DNA from: Sipunculus nudus
Lineage: Eukaryota > Annelida > Sipuncula > Golfingiida > Sipunculidae
Direction: 5' to 3'
Length of the DNA: 64,000 bases
Assembly (NCBI GenBank): GCA_026874595.1
Contig: CM049321.1
Coordinates: 23,923,979-23,987,978, forward strand
A program made the position numbers and the translations under genes. Positions 9,536 to 21,689 of this stretch are shown here, in pieces (position 1 is the first letter of the stretch; each line of letters opens with the position of its first letter). The notes under the pieces are model-generated. The model saw nothing but the letters and a program-made list of their open reading frames with translations, did not search any database and had not been told where the DNA came from.

Positions 9536-12426
9536 TCTTACTCTTTACCAACACTATTCACCACCTAACATTCTAAATTGTAGATAAATATTTATCAAAA
9601 TAATCAACATTAACATTACTTGTCAAGTTCATTTACAGGAACTCCTCCCCAGCCGCAGTAGATGCCGTGAAAATTGAGTTTGGCCAGCTCCCACAGATTT
9701 AGCCTCGCCACCTTAGAAAGCATGTACCCTAGGTCCCAAAAATATCGTCTTGGTCTCTCTGTTTCCTCTCAGAGACACTTCCATAGACAAGAAGGCAAAT
9801 TCAGCAAAGAGAAAAGGCCAAAAGAGGTAGGGTACTCTGCAACATCGAGCGTCAATTTTAACTCCCCCCCCCCCCCCGCATCTAACATTTTTTTTAAATT
9901 TTCAATGGAAACTTTACAAAGTTTTAGCTCGAGCCGCTCGGATATTTCTTACAAGAAGATAAAATAATTCAATTTTGATCAGGTTTCCTTTGTTAGGTAG
10001 TGCTTTTACCAGTTAAGCAAAACAATAATTTAATTAGCATGCTTTTCCCTGATAATATGACATATTCATCGAAACATACAATAAAAGGTAGAACAAACAA
10101 TCGCCCGCCTGAAAAAGTGCATTTATTATATAAAAAAATAAATCCCATAATACCTCACTCAGTACCGTTATAGTCATTGTATTACGACCTGTGTCATAGT
10201 TGATGTTTTGACAATTACTATTGCAAGTTTGCATGAGAAGGTTGCGATACAATCGACATTAAGTTGTTGATTGATAAACCATGTTTCCAGAGATTTGATA
10301 ACTAATACATTTGTGCAGATGCATCTTACCCTCTTGATCATCTCAGATAAAGGTTACTCCCGAGGAATTCCTTTTTGCGATAACTTCTCATTCGCAAATA
10401 TCGCGAAATAAGAACCCTCGCGAATACAGAGGCAAACACAGTGTGTAGCCGCAACAGGTAAATCAGCGGTTTACATGCGAATGTCTATGCAGTGGGTTCA
10501 GTTAAGAATACCAATAAAAAGCTGTTTTTGTTATGCATTTATGACCTATTCATCGGTATGCTCATTTAATTAGATGAGTTGTTTATGGCAAATGTGACTT
10601 TGTCATAGTGGTCACATCATAGCATAATGCTCTTATATCGCTGAACTTATATCTTGGATATTTCAGAAAAGCGCAGATAAAAGACTTAAGTTATAACTAT
10701 GAGGTACTTCGAACATAGCATCAATGATAGCTCAGCTTCATGTATTAAGTACCGTTCCACGCTTTAATGTACGGAACATTATTAACTGACTTATGTAATG
10801 GTAAACTGAGACGTCAGGAGAGGTTTACAGGAAACGTTCACTTTAATTCAATCTAATGTATGAGCAATTATATAACACGAGTTGACGATTTATGTGTTAC
10901 GGAGGTTCAGTGCGACAGTTATTTTTGTTAATTTAATTAATATTTATTTGAAATTCCATCGTTGGTATGATCATTTTATCAATTAGAATTTCATTTTATA
11001 GGCCCTTGGACAATACGCTTAAGATATCTGAAATTTGAATTTACCCAGGCCTACCACATACCATACACTAACATCACACTTAAAATAAACTATAGGCACA
11101 AATATCATGAACCCATTATATGACAGTTATCCTGCTGTCAGAAATATATGATATTTGAGGTCTTATTTCTGATTCGAATGCAAATTATAAATATGCGATA
11201 TATCCTAATTTTTATAAGAATGTTTTTAAAATTAAATTTTTAATTTGGCTTTGAGATTCTTGCGCTAAGAATTAAATTCTCTATCACCTGGGCTAGAATA
11301 ACACAAGATATCTTCTGTTACTATATAATACACTCCTAACGCAGCAATTATCAGCTGCCATTATTTCACATCTCTTTTGTTTTATCTGTTTAAGCCAGGT
11401 TTTCGGGATCCCGACACCCGTCTTAGCACAACAAGAATCAGACTAACGAGAGAACGGTTTCACAATGTAATACCACTCTCTCATGTGTCCCATGACAACC
11501 TTTTGCTCTGTGCTGGTGAAACCAAGATAATCTTGCTATAAAATCAGCAGTTTAAACGAAGGAGATGTGGAACGACAGAAGTTAACAATAGCTGAGTGAG
11601 GACAATGGCGTCAATACAAAGAATGGGGTATATATATCACCCCCCCCCCCCCTGGAACTTTTAGCTAGCGGGAATGTAATCATCCCCTTATTCAGATAAT
11701 AATTGTAACATATTGAAAATGTATATTAATAAATAGAATTATAGACTTTGGTTCCATTACTAAGTTTACTGTAAATATTATTTGTCTAAATCTGGTTTAG
11801 CATTAACCTAAACCGTAAACATAATATCTTATCTCATAAAACCTTCACTGTAATACAGTATATTTGAAATGTGTCACATGAACGTTCACAATGAAAAATG
11901 TAAAGTTCAGTTACGACTTACCAGCCAATAATACACGAGTGAGAAATACAATTTTGCAGGCACTCATTCTGCACAGATCTTCGTCAGCTACGGAAGTGAG
12001 CTGAGTGGTCGAATCCTGTTTGTGAATCGGTTTACCTGCTGGAGTCTGTTGTACTTATTATCAGTGTCGAGGTAGCACAGTATGTGCCAAGTGCCTATTA
12101 GTGTCTCTCCAATAGTCCTTCATATTTGTGTGGATGGCACACATTACTAGATATCACACCTACGCTGTCACACCGGTTCCTGTATTAAAAAAGTAAATAT
12201 CAGAGGTGGATTTACGGTAAGGGCCCAGTCAAAGCAGAATTTAAGGGAAGGGCCCAGGGGGTCCGGAAATCAGGATTTTCTTTTACGTTTTGTCGTTTGC
12301 ACTCCTAGGTTGGACTCCTCCTTTTCCTAAATCCTGAATCCGCACTTGAAAACTATGCCTACGCAAAGGTGCAAATAGTGGTTCAAATGTAACGACGGTA
12401 GCATATTAACATTACTATAATTTTTG

Positions 12427-12535
12427 GTGTGACCCGGATTGGACCACCACCTGGTCGAGAGAGGTCCGGTTCTGCTCCGGTCAAGGTATTGGCGGTCCGG
12501 TATTAAGGGTGGACCGGTCCAACCGGTCCCATCCG
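12427..12535. repeat. GGTCC/GGACC-rich segment
   Basis: A short GC-rich island in AT-rich DNA in which ggtccggt, ggaccggtcc and accggtccc recur in both orientations. Nothing comparable lies at this place in units B or C, so it is probably part of an insertion specific to unit A. Confidence 0.4.
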
Positions 12536-14339
12536 TTTATGTAATGCAGGTAATAGTAATATCAGAATGTGAAGAATAAATAAGTCCTATTGGTTTCAAT
12601 AAATTACCTGCGAATGTTAAAATGCATACTATGAATTCAATACTGGCACTGTTAAATAAAGTTTTATAAAATAATAAATGCTCTGAAACCCTTATACGTT
12701 ATCATACATATATACATATTCTCACCAATTTACTTGTCACTTCTGATTAAAACATATAAACATTATAATAGGTTTCTCATTTCATCTATTGGTCGTCCTT
12801 ATTCGAAGCATTTTACTCGGCTCCAGGAGAGGTCAAAGTTGAAAACAAAAATCTGCCCGTTTTATATTCAAGGCATCTTTCTGAATGTAACTTCAAAATA
12901 TAAAAATATTGTCCATAATACGCCTTGGAATAGCTGATTCTGTTGAAACAAAGTAAATAATTTAATTAAGAAGTCATGTCCCGATGTAAGGATTAGCATT
13001 CCAGTATTGTGTACTATCCGTCCGGGCTGGTCCTACCCAAAATTGTCCGCACTTATAATTTAAATACTACAATATAAAAAAAAAACTTTTATAGTATAGG
13101 CACATTTGGAACCATGTCTTAATTATGACTGATCATGTACATAGACCAGCCAGAAATTAATATTCTAAGAAAATCTCATTTATAGATCCATTCATATCTT
13201 GTAGAAAAAAATGAAAATTGTTCGAAGAAAAATAACAACAGCCTGATAGACAGACAGCCGGGAAGCAATACATAACCTCCGTTCGGATTCATGGACGTAG
13301 TTATCAAGGAAGCTTTGTTTAAATATTGCCTGTTTTATCATTGCTCACATTGCCCTATAAACCGAGCGGTAATTTTATTTAGCTTTAATACTGAATACCA
13401 AATGGCGTAAACAGACTGTTGAGGTGAAGTAAGCGTAGGGCTCGAGCCGAGGACGTTATGATACCGGTAATCCATGGTTCAAAATTATAATCAGGTAGAA
13501 AGATTATCACGTGGTTTTGTTTAAACATGGAACATTAAGGGAAGCACTGATTCAGGTTCATGTGCGCATAACTTATATCACAGGCAGCGATGATACAGGT
13601 ATTATTCTGAAAATGTTATTAATGGGTTTTATATGTCATAAATTAAAAAAATATATATATTATATTATACACCATGTTTTGATAAGAAGATATAGGATTT
13701 TTGCAACATGGGTTAGGCAATGTTCGTACCAACGGCTGTAGTCTAGTAACAGAGTGTGGATTAGAAGTCGATTACTCGCAAGCGTGTATGTGCGTCTTCG
13801 TATGTTGATCTACACATCAAACCCATACACTGCAAACCGATAATCATTCCTACATTTAATTAAACCTAAATTAAAATTGTTTCTGCTAAATTGAATTAAG
13901 ATCACATGCTACTGCTCTGCTAACAAATACAAATCATGTATAATTGCGACAAGTCTTTTATAAATAATACCAATTTTAATCTGCACAGGGTCGCCATAGC
14001 GATGGGTACTCGAATTAATTAGGAAATCTCAAATGTCTTACCAGTTTAATTTCTCGGTTGTGTGCAAAATTTAGCCTTTTTCGTAAATAAAATATCATTC
14101 TGGACTCGTAGTGAGATATAATCATACGTAAAAAGGGTGTCTTATTTTATTTACTATTACTATTTTATTAACTCCTATAGAAAACCATGTATCTGACATA
14201 TTTGTCGTGACTTTTTTGCTAAAAACGTTACCGGCTGTAAGACAGTATTATCGGTATTAACCATGACTAATAGTTTTATTATTAGTTTTATTCTATTTGT
14301 GATAGTTTTTGAAATTATCTTGTAATCACAATTTAGTAG

Positions 14340-15377
14340 TGTAAGTGGTCGTCAGTTTTTCAAATATTGAAGATTTTTCCCTTTTTTAGGCAAAAGGCTA
14401 ATTATTCCCTGTCTTTGTGAGATCGATAATGAACCAGTTCTAAAACTATAATTGAGAGTATTCATAAAATACATTTAAGATCATTCCAAAAATATTTATA
14501 AAATTCTGATTGCAGGTCATCAGACCCAGGCGATTTACCATTGGTAAAAGGTTTTAAGCTATTGAACAATTCATTTTCTGTCAATGTTTTGGCCATGTAG
14601 TCTTTTGTTCTTTCTTAACTTGTAAATTATACTTTTTATATAAAAGAAAAAAGATTGCTGGTGTTATGTGTTGTATCTGATGTATAAAGTTTTTAAAAAA
14701 GTACTTCTCTTCATGTAAAATATCATTTGGATCTGATATTATTTTACCATTTATGTTCAAATTGCTTATCACTTTTTAATATTGAAGTTGTGTTTTTCAA
14801 ATTCAAAAAATATTTTGTTAATTTCTCACCTTCTCCATACCATCTGACTTTACTTCTAATAATAGCACCTTAAATTTTTACTTCTATAAGTTTATTAAGC
14901 TTTTTTTCTAATTCTTTAACTTCCTTTCGTGTGTCATTCTGAATATAAGCATTTTTTTTTTAAATTTTATCAAATCTTGTTCTAATTCAGATATCTGATT
15001 TTCAATGTATTTCTGCTTTATCATACTATGATTAATACTTGTTCTTCTTACTGCCATTTTTATGGTGTTCCATAACAAGGCTGGATTTGCATTTTTATTT
15101 TCTTCTACTGTTGTTTGTATACATTTTAAAATTTTCTTCACAAATTCTTCATCCTTTAATAATAACAATTAAATTTCCAGAAACCAGGCCGTCTCAGGTT
15201 TTGGGAATTTGTGAAATTTATATTGACGGCTGAGTGGTTTTAATTTGGTTCTGCAATTCTATCATTTCTTTCCTAAGTTCTGTACCTCACTAACAAGCTG
15301 ATCTTTTTGCTCTTTCAGACAATCAACAGATTTATCTAGAGACTCTAGATTATTTTCAAGACCCTGTATGTTTTGTT
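14340..15377 (-). mobile_element. L1/Tx1-like LINE fragment (ORF2, linker to RT start)
   Basis: Minus-strand pieces in ORF2 order. First a coiled-coil-rich stretch at 15,245-15,375 (LESLDKSVDCLKEQKDQL), then 14,908-15,168 with NPALLWNTIKMAVRRTSI and ISELEQDLIKF, then 14,581-14,772 with ISDPNDILHEEKYFFKNF, and finally KPFTNGKSPGSDDLQSEFYK at about 14,480-14,580, which is the start of the RT domain in L1/Tx1-type elements. Stops and frameshifts separate the parts, and the RT catalytic box is absent. The CR1-like element directly abuts it at 15,378. Confidence 0.75.
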
Positions 15378-18300
15378 TTAATAATAATAATAATAATTTA
15401 TTTTATATAGCGTAAAACCACATATGTGCTGTAAAACGCTTCACACACATTCAATACTCATAAAAAATCATATCTAAATAGAAAACATATTAGAACTTAA
15501 AACAGAAAATAGAAATACTGAAGAACTATGATGTACATGTATCACTAAGAAATGCACAGTCATTGGATAAAAAATAAGTAGTAAGGATCGTAAAAACATT
15601 TACATACAATCATATGTCTCCCTAAAAAGATGTGTTTTTAATTCTTTTTTAAAACTTTCGAGTGTTACTGCAGATTTTAAATGTTAAGGTAGTTCATTCC
15701 ACAATATAGGCCCCGAAACACTAAAAGCTCATTCCATAGCCAAAGACGACCTTGTGAATGGTACTACCAGTTGGTGTAGATCAGCTGACCTGAGTGACCT
15801 TGTGGGTTCATAGGGAATGATCAGCTCACTTAAGTATCCAGGGGCCTTACCATGTATACATTTGAATACTATCACTAAGACTTTGTACTCTATACGTTGA
15901 CGTACTGGGAGCCAATGGAGAGTTTTCAATACAGGAGTGATATGATCTCTTCTTTGGGCTCCACTGATGACCCGTGCGGCTGCGTTCTGGACACGCTTCA
16001 GAGGGTAAAGACTGGACTGAGGCAGGCCAAGTGGTAACGAATTGCAATAGTCCAATTTCGATGTTATAAATGCATGTACCAACTTCAGAAGTGAGTTATC
16101 TTTCAGAAATTTTGTAAGTGTAGCAATGTCCTAAGTTGTAAATATGCACGCTTACAGATATTCTGAATATGTGGTTTCATACTTAGACAGGAGTCAACAA
16201 TGACGCCTATGCTTGCAAAGACCTATCTACTGTGGATCTACCGACTTTGAGTGAGGGAACCAGATCCATCTGCGGTGTTTTGGAAGAAATTACCAAGACT
16301 TCAGTTTTAGACTCATTCATTTTCAAAATATGCTTGTTCATCCATTCTTTGACAAGATGAATGCAGCTTTCTGTTTTTAAAACCGCTTCTGTTAATGATG
16401 CTTAGTAAAAAAAAATATATAATAGTGTGTCGTCTGCATAGAGATGATATGGTATTCCTTGCGCACGCAGGAGTCTGCCTAGTGATGCAGTGTATAAAGT
16501 GAACAAAATTGGACCGAGGACACTACCCTGAGGCACCCCACAAGAAAGCTCCTTCCCCTTGGACTGCATGCCTGATAGACAAATATGCTGTGAGCGATGC
16601 ATTAGGTAGGAATCAAACCATTTCAGCACTATGTCTGATAGACCCAACCTAGCGAGTGCAGTGAGCAGCATTTGATGACTAACAGTGTCGAATGTTGCTG
16701 ACAGATCTAATAGTACCAAAATGACAGACTTCTTTTCTGACAAAGCCAAGAGTATATCATTTTGTACCCTCAGGAGTGCAGACTCTGTGCTATGACCTGC
16801 TCGATAGGCAGATTGTAAGGGCTCTGCTAAGTGATTTCCAACAATATGTTTTTTGAGTTGCTTTGCGACCACTTTTTCCAATAACTTGGATACAAAAGCC
16901 AAATTTGACACAGGGCGGTAATTCTTTAAGTCATTTTGGTCCAGTGAGGGTTTCTTTATTAAAGGTGTCAAGAGTGCCCTCTTAAGAGTACTGGAGACAT
17001 GTCCTTCCCTCAGAGACGCATTTATGATTTTACAGATGGGATGGGCAAGTATTTCTGCATATTTTTTGCATAGCACTGTAGGAACTGGGTCAAGTCCATT
17101 TGGCTTGTCAGAGGAGGATTTGATAAGTTAAAATACATCATCAACACTAACCAGTGTGAACTGAGTGCAGTAAACCTCACACTGAGGTATAAGAAACTCT
17201 GCATCTGATTCTCGACTGTGATCAATACTGTCCTAAATTAGTTTGATTTTTCTAATAAAATAGTCACTAAATTTGGACATGATTTCTTCAGTAGAGGAAT
17301 GATCAGGTAGCACAAAATGTTTCTTTGAACAACCTAAACGTTCATTAGCAACTTTAAAAATAGTTCCGCCATCACTGGCGTTATCAATCATTTCACAGTA
17401 ATAAAGTTTTTTAGCCTCAGTCATCAGTCGGTTTGTCACATTCTTTTGTTCAATAAACATCTGTTTATGAACTTCCAGCTTTGTTTTGTTGTACAACCGC
17501 TCCGATTGACGTCTCTTTTGCTTTGCCTCTCGTAAGGGTTCATTAAACCACTTAGCTTCCTCACGAATCACTACCTTCCGGGTTCTCTCAGGTAATGCCT
17601 TGTCGATGATTTCACTCAGTACATTATTGTAGCACAAAACAAGAGCATCCCTATCAAAACTAGCATCATCACCTTTTTCTTATAGAGGGGATTTAGTTAA
17701 TTCCTGCATGAAAGCAATGTGGTCAAGTGACCTCAATCTCCGGTATGTCACATAATTCTCCGAGTGATCAGGCTTTGCAAGATATAATGCCCCACAGACT
17801 GCCATATGATCTGAAATGACTGAATCCCATGTATGAATATTCTGAATAATTGGAACGTCAGATTCACGTGTTAGAATCAAATCTAAAGTGTGTCCTTGCC
17901 TATGAGTCATCTGACTCACATGTTGTCGGTATCCAAAAGAATGTATCAAAAACAGGAAATCTTCAGCATATTTGTTATTATTGTCATCAACATGGATGTT
18001 AAAATCTCCGGTAATTACTATGTTACCACCAAACGATGAGTAATAATCAAGGAACTCCGCAAACTCTGTTAGAAACTGAGACGGTTTTAGTTTGTTCTTT
18101 CGCGATGGCGGAGGTCGGTATATAACCACGATGCGAAGAGTAAATGTACTGGATATGTAACAGTCAAGAGTCTCAAAGGAGTTACCCACTGTGTCACTTT
18201 CAGGTGCTCTTTTGAGCCGTAATTCTTGGTGGCATATCAGTGCTACTCCTACGCCTCTTGCTGGCCGTGGATTGTGAATACAACTGAAGCCAGATGGAAC

Positions 18301-18880
18301 CATTTGGTTCAGTGATATCTTATCATGCTCATCCCCTCTGAGCCATGTTTCAGTGAGAGCACATACATGAATATTATTGTCCACAATAAAAGAGCTATTT
18401 GTTTCTTTCTTTGAAACCGACCCTGTATTCAACAGTGCAAATCTTGCATTATCAACATTGTTCTTTCTATTTTCGATATGCGGTTTTATGTTCGATTGCT
18501 CTGTTGACAAATCGTCTAGTTGTTTCTTTAGGTCTGTGTGTGCATATTTTCAATTTGGTCTTTGATCTCTCTGTTAGAGCTCACTACTAATTTTATTTCA
18601 TCGAGGGAACTTTGCAACTGCGCATTTAAGTCTATGGTGCCGGTCATATTGTTTGTCTCTTGTGTTATCTTAGAAGTTACCCGTTTCTTGTTTTTCGGTG
18701 TCCTTCTCCACATATTTGTCCATATCACCAACTGCTTGCGACGTCTTTTTCCCCGGTGCGTTTACTTCTGGTCATATTGTAATCCACTGTGGCGAGGTTT
18801 GCATATATTTTAGTCGATTTTGTGGGAGCCTCTAACCACGCACCCTCAGCCCTTAGTTATGTTACCGGAGGTCCCGGAAG
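15378..18880 (-). mobile_element. CR1-like non-LTR retrotransposon, degenerate
   Basis: Minus-strand LINE with an apurinic endonuclease and an RT. The 5' part (18,528-18,760) may be the ORF1/ORF2 junction. The EN domain at 17,680-18,510 shows ALNTGSV-like LLNTGSVSKKE, CALTETWL, VVIYRPP, IVITGDFNIHVDD, TLDLILT and ISDHMAV. A linker lies at 17,233-17,637. The RT at 16,402-17,076 shows NYRPVSNLAFVSKLLEKVVA, SAYRAGHSTESALL, LLDLSATFDTVSH, GVPQGSVLGPILF and YADDTLLY. A C-terminal piece at 15,729-16,082 has HAFITSKLDYCNSL and LKTLHWLPVRQRIEYK. The 3' end carries 'cgctatataaaataaattattatt' and a trinucleotide tail (about 15,380-15,400), typical of CR1/L2 elements. Stops at about 17,230 and after YADD (16,402) show it is dead. 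The order EN-RT with this tail supports the CR1/L2 group; the clade is not certain. Confidence 0.88.
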
Positions 18881-19715
18881 TTATGGATAGAATTGATATA
18901 TTCGATTTATAAGGAAATATTTGACAGGATGGTTTACCGGTGTTTATGTTAGGGATTAAAACAATACTGGAGTTAGCCATAATTAAGCATTTGCGAGGAC
19001 AAAAGTCATGTTGTCAAGGTACTGAAATGGTAATTTTACTGGCTTTATAATGTTAAATTCAAACAGCCAGAATTGACCCAGTATAAATTAAATATCTTGA
19101 TTTATGGAGTGTAAATGTTTAATGATTTCCACTCGCTTGAGAATCGGCTGTTTTTTTTATTGTTATATAATACTTCAGATTCTTTCACAATTATCATTTA
19201 TGAAAACTAAAATTTAAATCTCTTCAATATATCACTTTTGATACCGTTTCTTTCCAATAAATTGAAGACTTTTGTGTCAGATTCGGTCAAAACCACGATT
19301 TCTAAGAATAACATTTGAACATCTTTCTTTCATCAAGTGCTTTATAAGATACATTGTTATTATCCAGAAGCTGTCAAACAGTGCTTTATCACCTTGCATA
19401 ATTCTAGATTGAAACCGAGTAAATATAATATTGTTGACAAATAAGTTATTGAGTCTTTGGAATATCGGATAAACGAAAGCCATCTTCTATATTAAAGAGA
19501 ATTCTCCTCATTCGAGAGATATATAATGGACGACATAGGAGAGATTATAAATAGGTGGTTATTAATAATTGAAAAAAGACTTAACCATATCAGATAAAGT
19601 AGTGTATAAAGATTGAAGCCGACGGACAATGATACGCAGAATATTTGTTAGTGATGTCTGACGGTGAATATTTACACTCACAAAATGTCTTCCTGTCATG
19701 AGCTGGACTATCGGA
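18880..19715 (-). pseudogene. Relic of a PAN-CTLD gene: end of linker exon plus following intron
   Basis: Collinear with 44,820-45,850 of the PAN-CTLD gene at 39-47 kb. Matches include 'acaatactggarttagc', 'gtcaaaaccacga', 'acaaataagttat', 'ggataaacgaaagcc/ggagaaacgaaagcc', 'ttggacaatgata' and, at the edge, 'tttacactcacaaaatgtcttcctgtcat', equivalent to the donor and last repeat of linker exon 3. Only the last bases of that exon survive (about 19,675-19,710), so no protein can be made. Confidence 0.65.
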
Positions 19716-20240
19716 GTTAGCTGATGAAGCTACTACTTTGTGTCAGTACCTTGAAGAATCTATCCATTGACAGGCAACAGGAAAAATGGTCACCCAATGA
19801 TAAGGTAGCATGGCGTTTACTGATTTGTTTGTAGCACGTTGTAGATGATGGCTTTCGAAATCCTACTTTGAGGCCTAAATCATAGGGGGAAAAATGGCAG
19901 TAGTAGACTAGCATATCAAACGTAATTAGTCCTCCCGAGGAAAACAAGTAGTCATTTAATATAAATTGCTATTTACGTTTGGTAAAGTACTTACACATAA
20001 AAGCCATGGTAATAATTCTTAAATGTCCGTCTTGTTGAATCATGCGACTTTCATGTGACTTTATACTGGCTAAATAGTAAACTAACTGATTATATTTGGC
20101 ATTGCTTCACTTTGTACCCGAGACCTTGCTAAAGAAAAAAAAAAAACATTTGGTAACAAACCGATTTGTCTCTTTATGCCCGCTGACAATTTATTTCCAT
20201 ATCTCCATAGATCTTGACCAAAAGTAGATGAAGAACAAAC
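19716..20240. repeat. Non-coding block paralogous to 1,560-2,120
   Basis: Second copy of the block described at 1,560-2,120, joined directly to the PAN-CTLD relic at 19,715. Confidence 0.6.
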
Positions 20241-20487
20241 ACATATGAATTATGGAGGCCAACCCAAAACAGAGAACAGCATTTATAACGTTTCGCCAAC
20301 CGCACGTTCTTTTTGTTTAGTTTGATAAGGTTCTTATACATGAGTGGGATTTAAATAAAAAAGCACACATGGGTATTTGTATCACACACGAACATGATAC
20401 AACTCGAGTCAATGTTCGGAACCAAGAAAAGATCAGCGATAGTGTATAGTCCTCTGGTTTTCCTGGCTGCCGATGATTTTCAGCTAT

Positions 20488-20749
20488 TTACAAGTCCTTC
20501 TGTAAATACAATTCACAAGTCCGTTTGTGAGCTACATTGGCCACCGCAGTCCATGACATTGGATACACCGGGAAACCCGCGAAACCCTCCCACAACTGAT
20601 TGATCCTCTGACAATCTCTGACCACCAACTCTGCAAAAGTGGATCCAACAATACTTCCTTCTCCGTACATTTCTTTTCTGTTTGACGCCGTGCTCTCCAC
20701 AAAGCTGGCATATGTTCTTTTGATGCCATATTAGCAAGATTTGGTTCAA
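20488..20749 (-). other. Coding-like segment, possibly HARBI1-type transposase remnant
   Basis: A GC-richer patch with open frames in all three minus frames. One frame reads WEGFAGFP and another GFRGFPGVSNVMDCGG, which recalls the 'GFPGVIGxIDGTH' region around the second catalytic Asp of HARBI1-like transposases. Two frames would be needed, so it would be frameshifted. The match is short and was made from memory. Confidence 0.2.
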
Positions 20750-21689
20750 TATGTCAGCGATACCCCAGGTAAAGTTACCCGTTCCAAGAGCATGCTAATT
20801 ATACATAACTTTGTTGTGTGCGTTACCACAGGTGTAAAAAAAGATGAAACCATCATCTTTGAAATGATTCCAGTTAAAACACCATTTAAAAGATAAAGAC
20901 AGGATTTCACTTCTACAACGATCATATTATTACGGAATACCTTTCTTTTCGACTGTGACCATTTTGAACACTCTGTGCAAAATTTTGCCCGGATATGGTT
21001 ATGTTTGATCTATCCCTAGGTAAATGTTTTTTAGGCCAATAAAGCTTGAAAGTTCTATTGTTCTACCATATAAATTACTTTATAAAATTGCTCTTCGAGT
21101 TATCTATTACATTTTTGAAAATAAATTTTTAAGATATCATGATTTATCCAGAAAACAGCACAAAATATGACATTTCTAGTAAAAAAATATCAAATATAGT
21201 ACCTGTCTTCGATGCTATTTTCAAACAAGTATGTTCTATGTTTGCTCCATTAAATGTATGTAATTTTTAATTCCAAAGTAAAACGACCTGGCGGTATAAT
21301 TGGCATGGTCAGTATTGTGGATGCATGTAACTCAGCGAGCTTTGCAAATGTTATTTGCAAATAATTTTTTCCTAACGGAGAGCAACGTGAAACAAGAATA
21401 AATATTAGAATTCAAATTCATGCAAAACCAGTCCTCCTATAAACAACGACAAGCCAAAAAGTATTAGAGCAAATATTGTTTTATTTTAAAATCCATACAA
21501 GCTCATTCTTTAGCCCCAAGTATATATCTAAAGCTTAACCACTGTAAAGTACAGGTGAGGGGACAATTCAATTAGCAACAGAAGTTGAATCTGTTAAAAA
21601 TGAAACTGAATTTAATTGTATGTGCAAAGGCTCAAATCATAAAATGAAGAAGAGTATCAACGTACGAGCGTTTAATTCAAGTACACGTA

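Larger units (their letters stand above)
7902..11967 (-). pseudogene. Secretory phospholipase A2 pseudogene (copy A)
   Basis: Decayed paralogue of the sPLA2 at 21,690-26,892. Exon 1 (11,922-11,967) encodes the signal start MSACKIVFLTRVLLA with donor GTAAGT. Exon 2 (9,620-9,777) keeps NLWELAKLNFHG and YCGWGG, but is 20 nt shorter than in copy B: 14 nt are missing near its start, which shifts the frame, and 6 nt are missing in the Ca2+ loop (GGVP where B has GGSGIP). Exon 3 (7,902-8,013) keeps the HDK catalytic pair, but the second Cys of the CC pair is TGA (8,007-8,009), the HDKCY cysteine is Tyr, and one nucleotide is missing further on. Exon 4 was not found; the Penelope-like element occupies the region where it should be. 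Splice sites are still GT/AG. Sequence and family knowledge agree that no functional enzyme can be made. Confidence 0.88.
5945..14070. repeat. Segmental duplication unit A (contains sPLA2 pseudogene)
   Basis: Collinear with unit B (20,940-30,235) and unit C (30,710-36,640). Shared landmarks include 'agttacagactaaatga' (6,729; 22,912; diverged at 32,285), the sPLA2 exons (7,902-8,013; 9,620-9,777; 11,922-11,967), the 5' flank with 'ctgctggagtctgttgt' (12,042; 27,051), 'acgtggttttgttt' (13,509; 35,031) and 'ttaccagtttaat' near 14,040. Unit-specific insertions are a MITE at 8,150-8,394 and a 'gacgg' element at 8,440-8,965. On the left it stops at the Penelope-like element. Confidence 0.8.
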
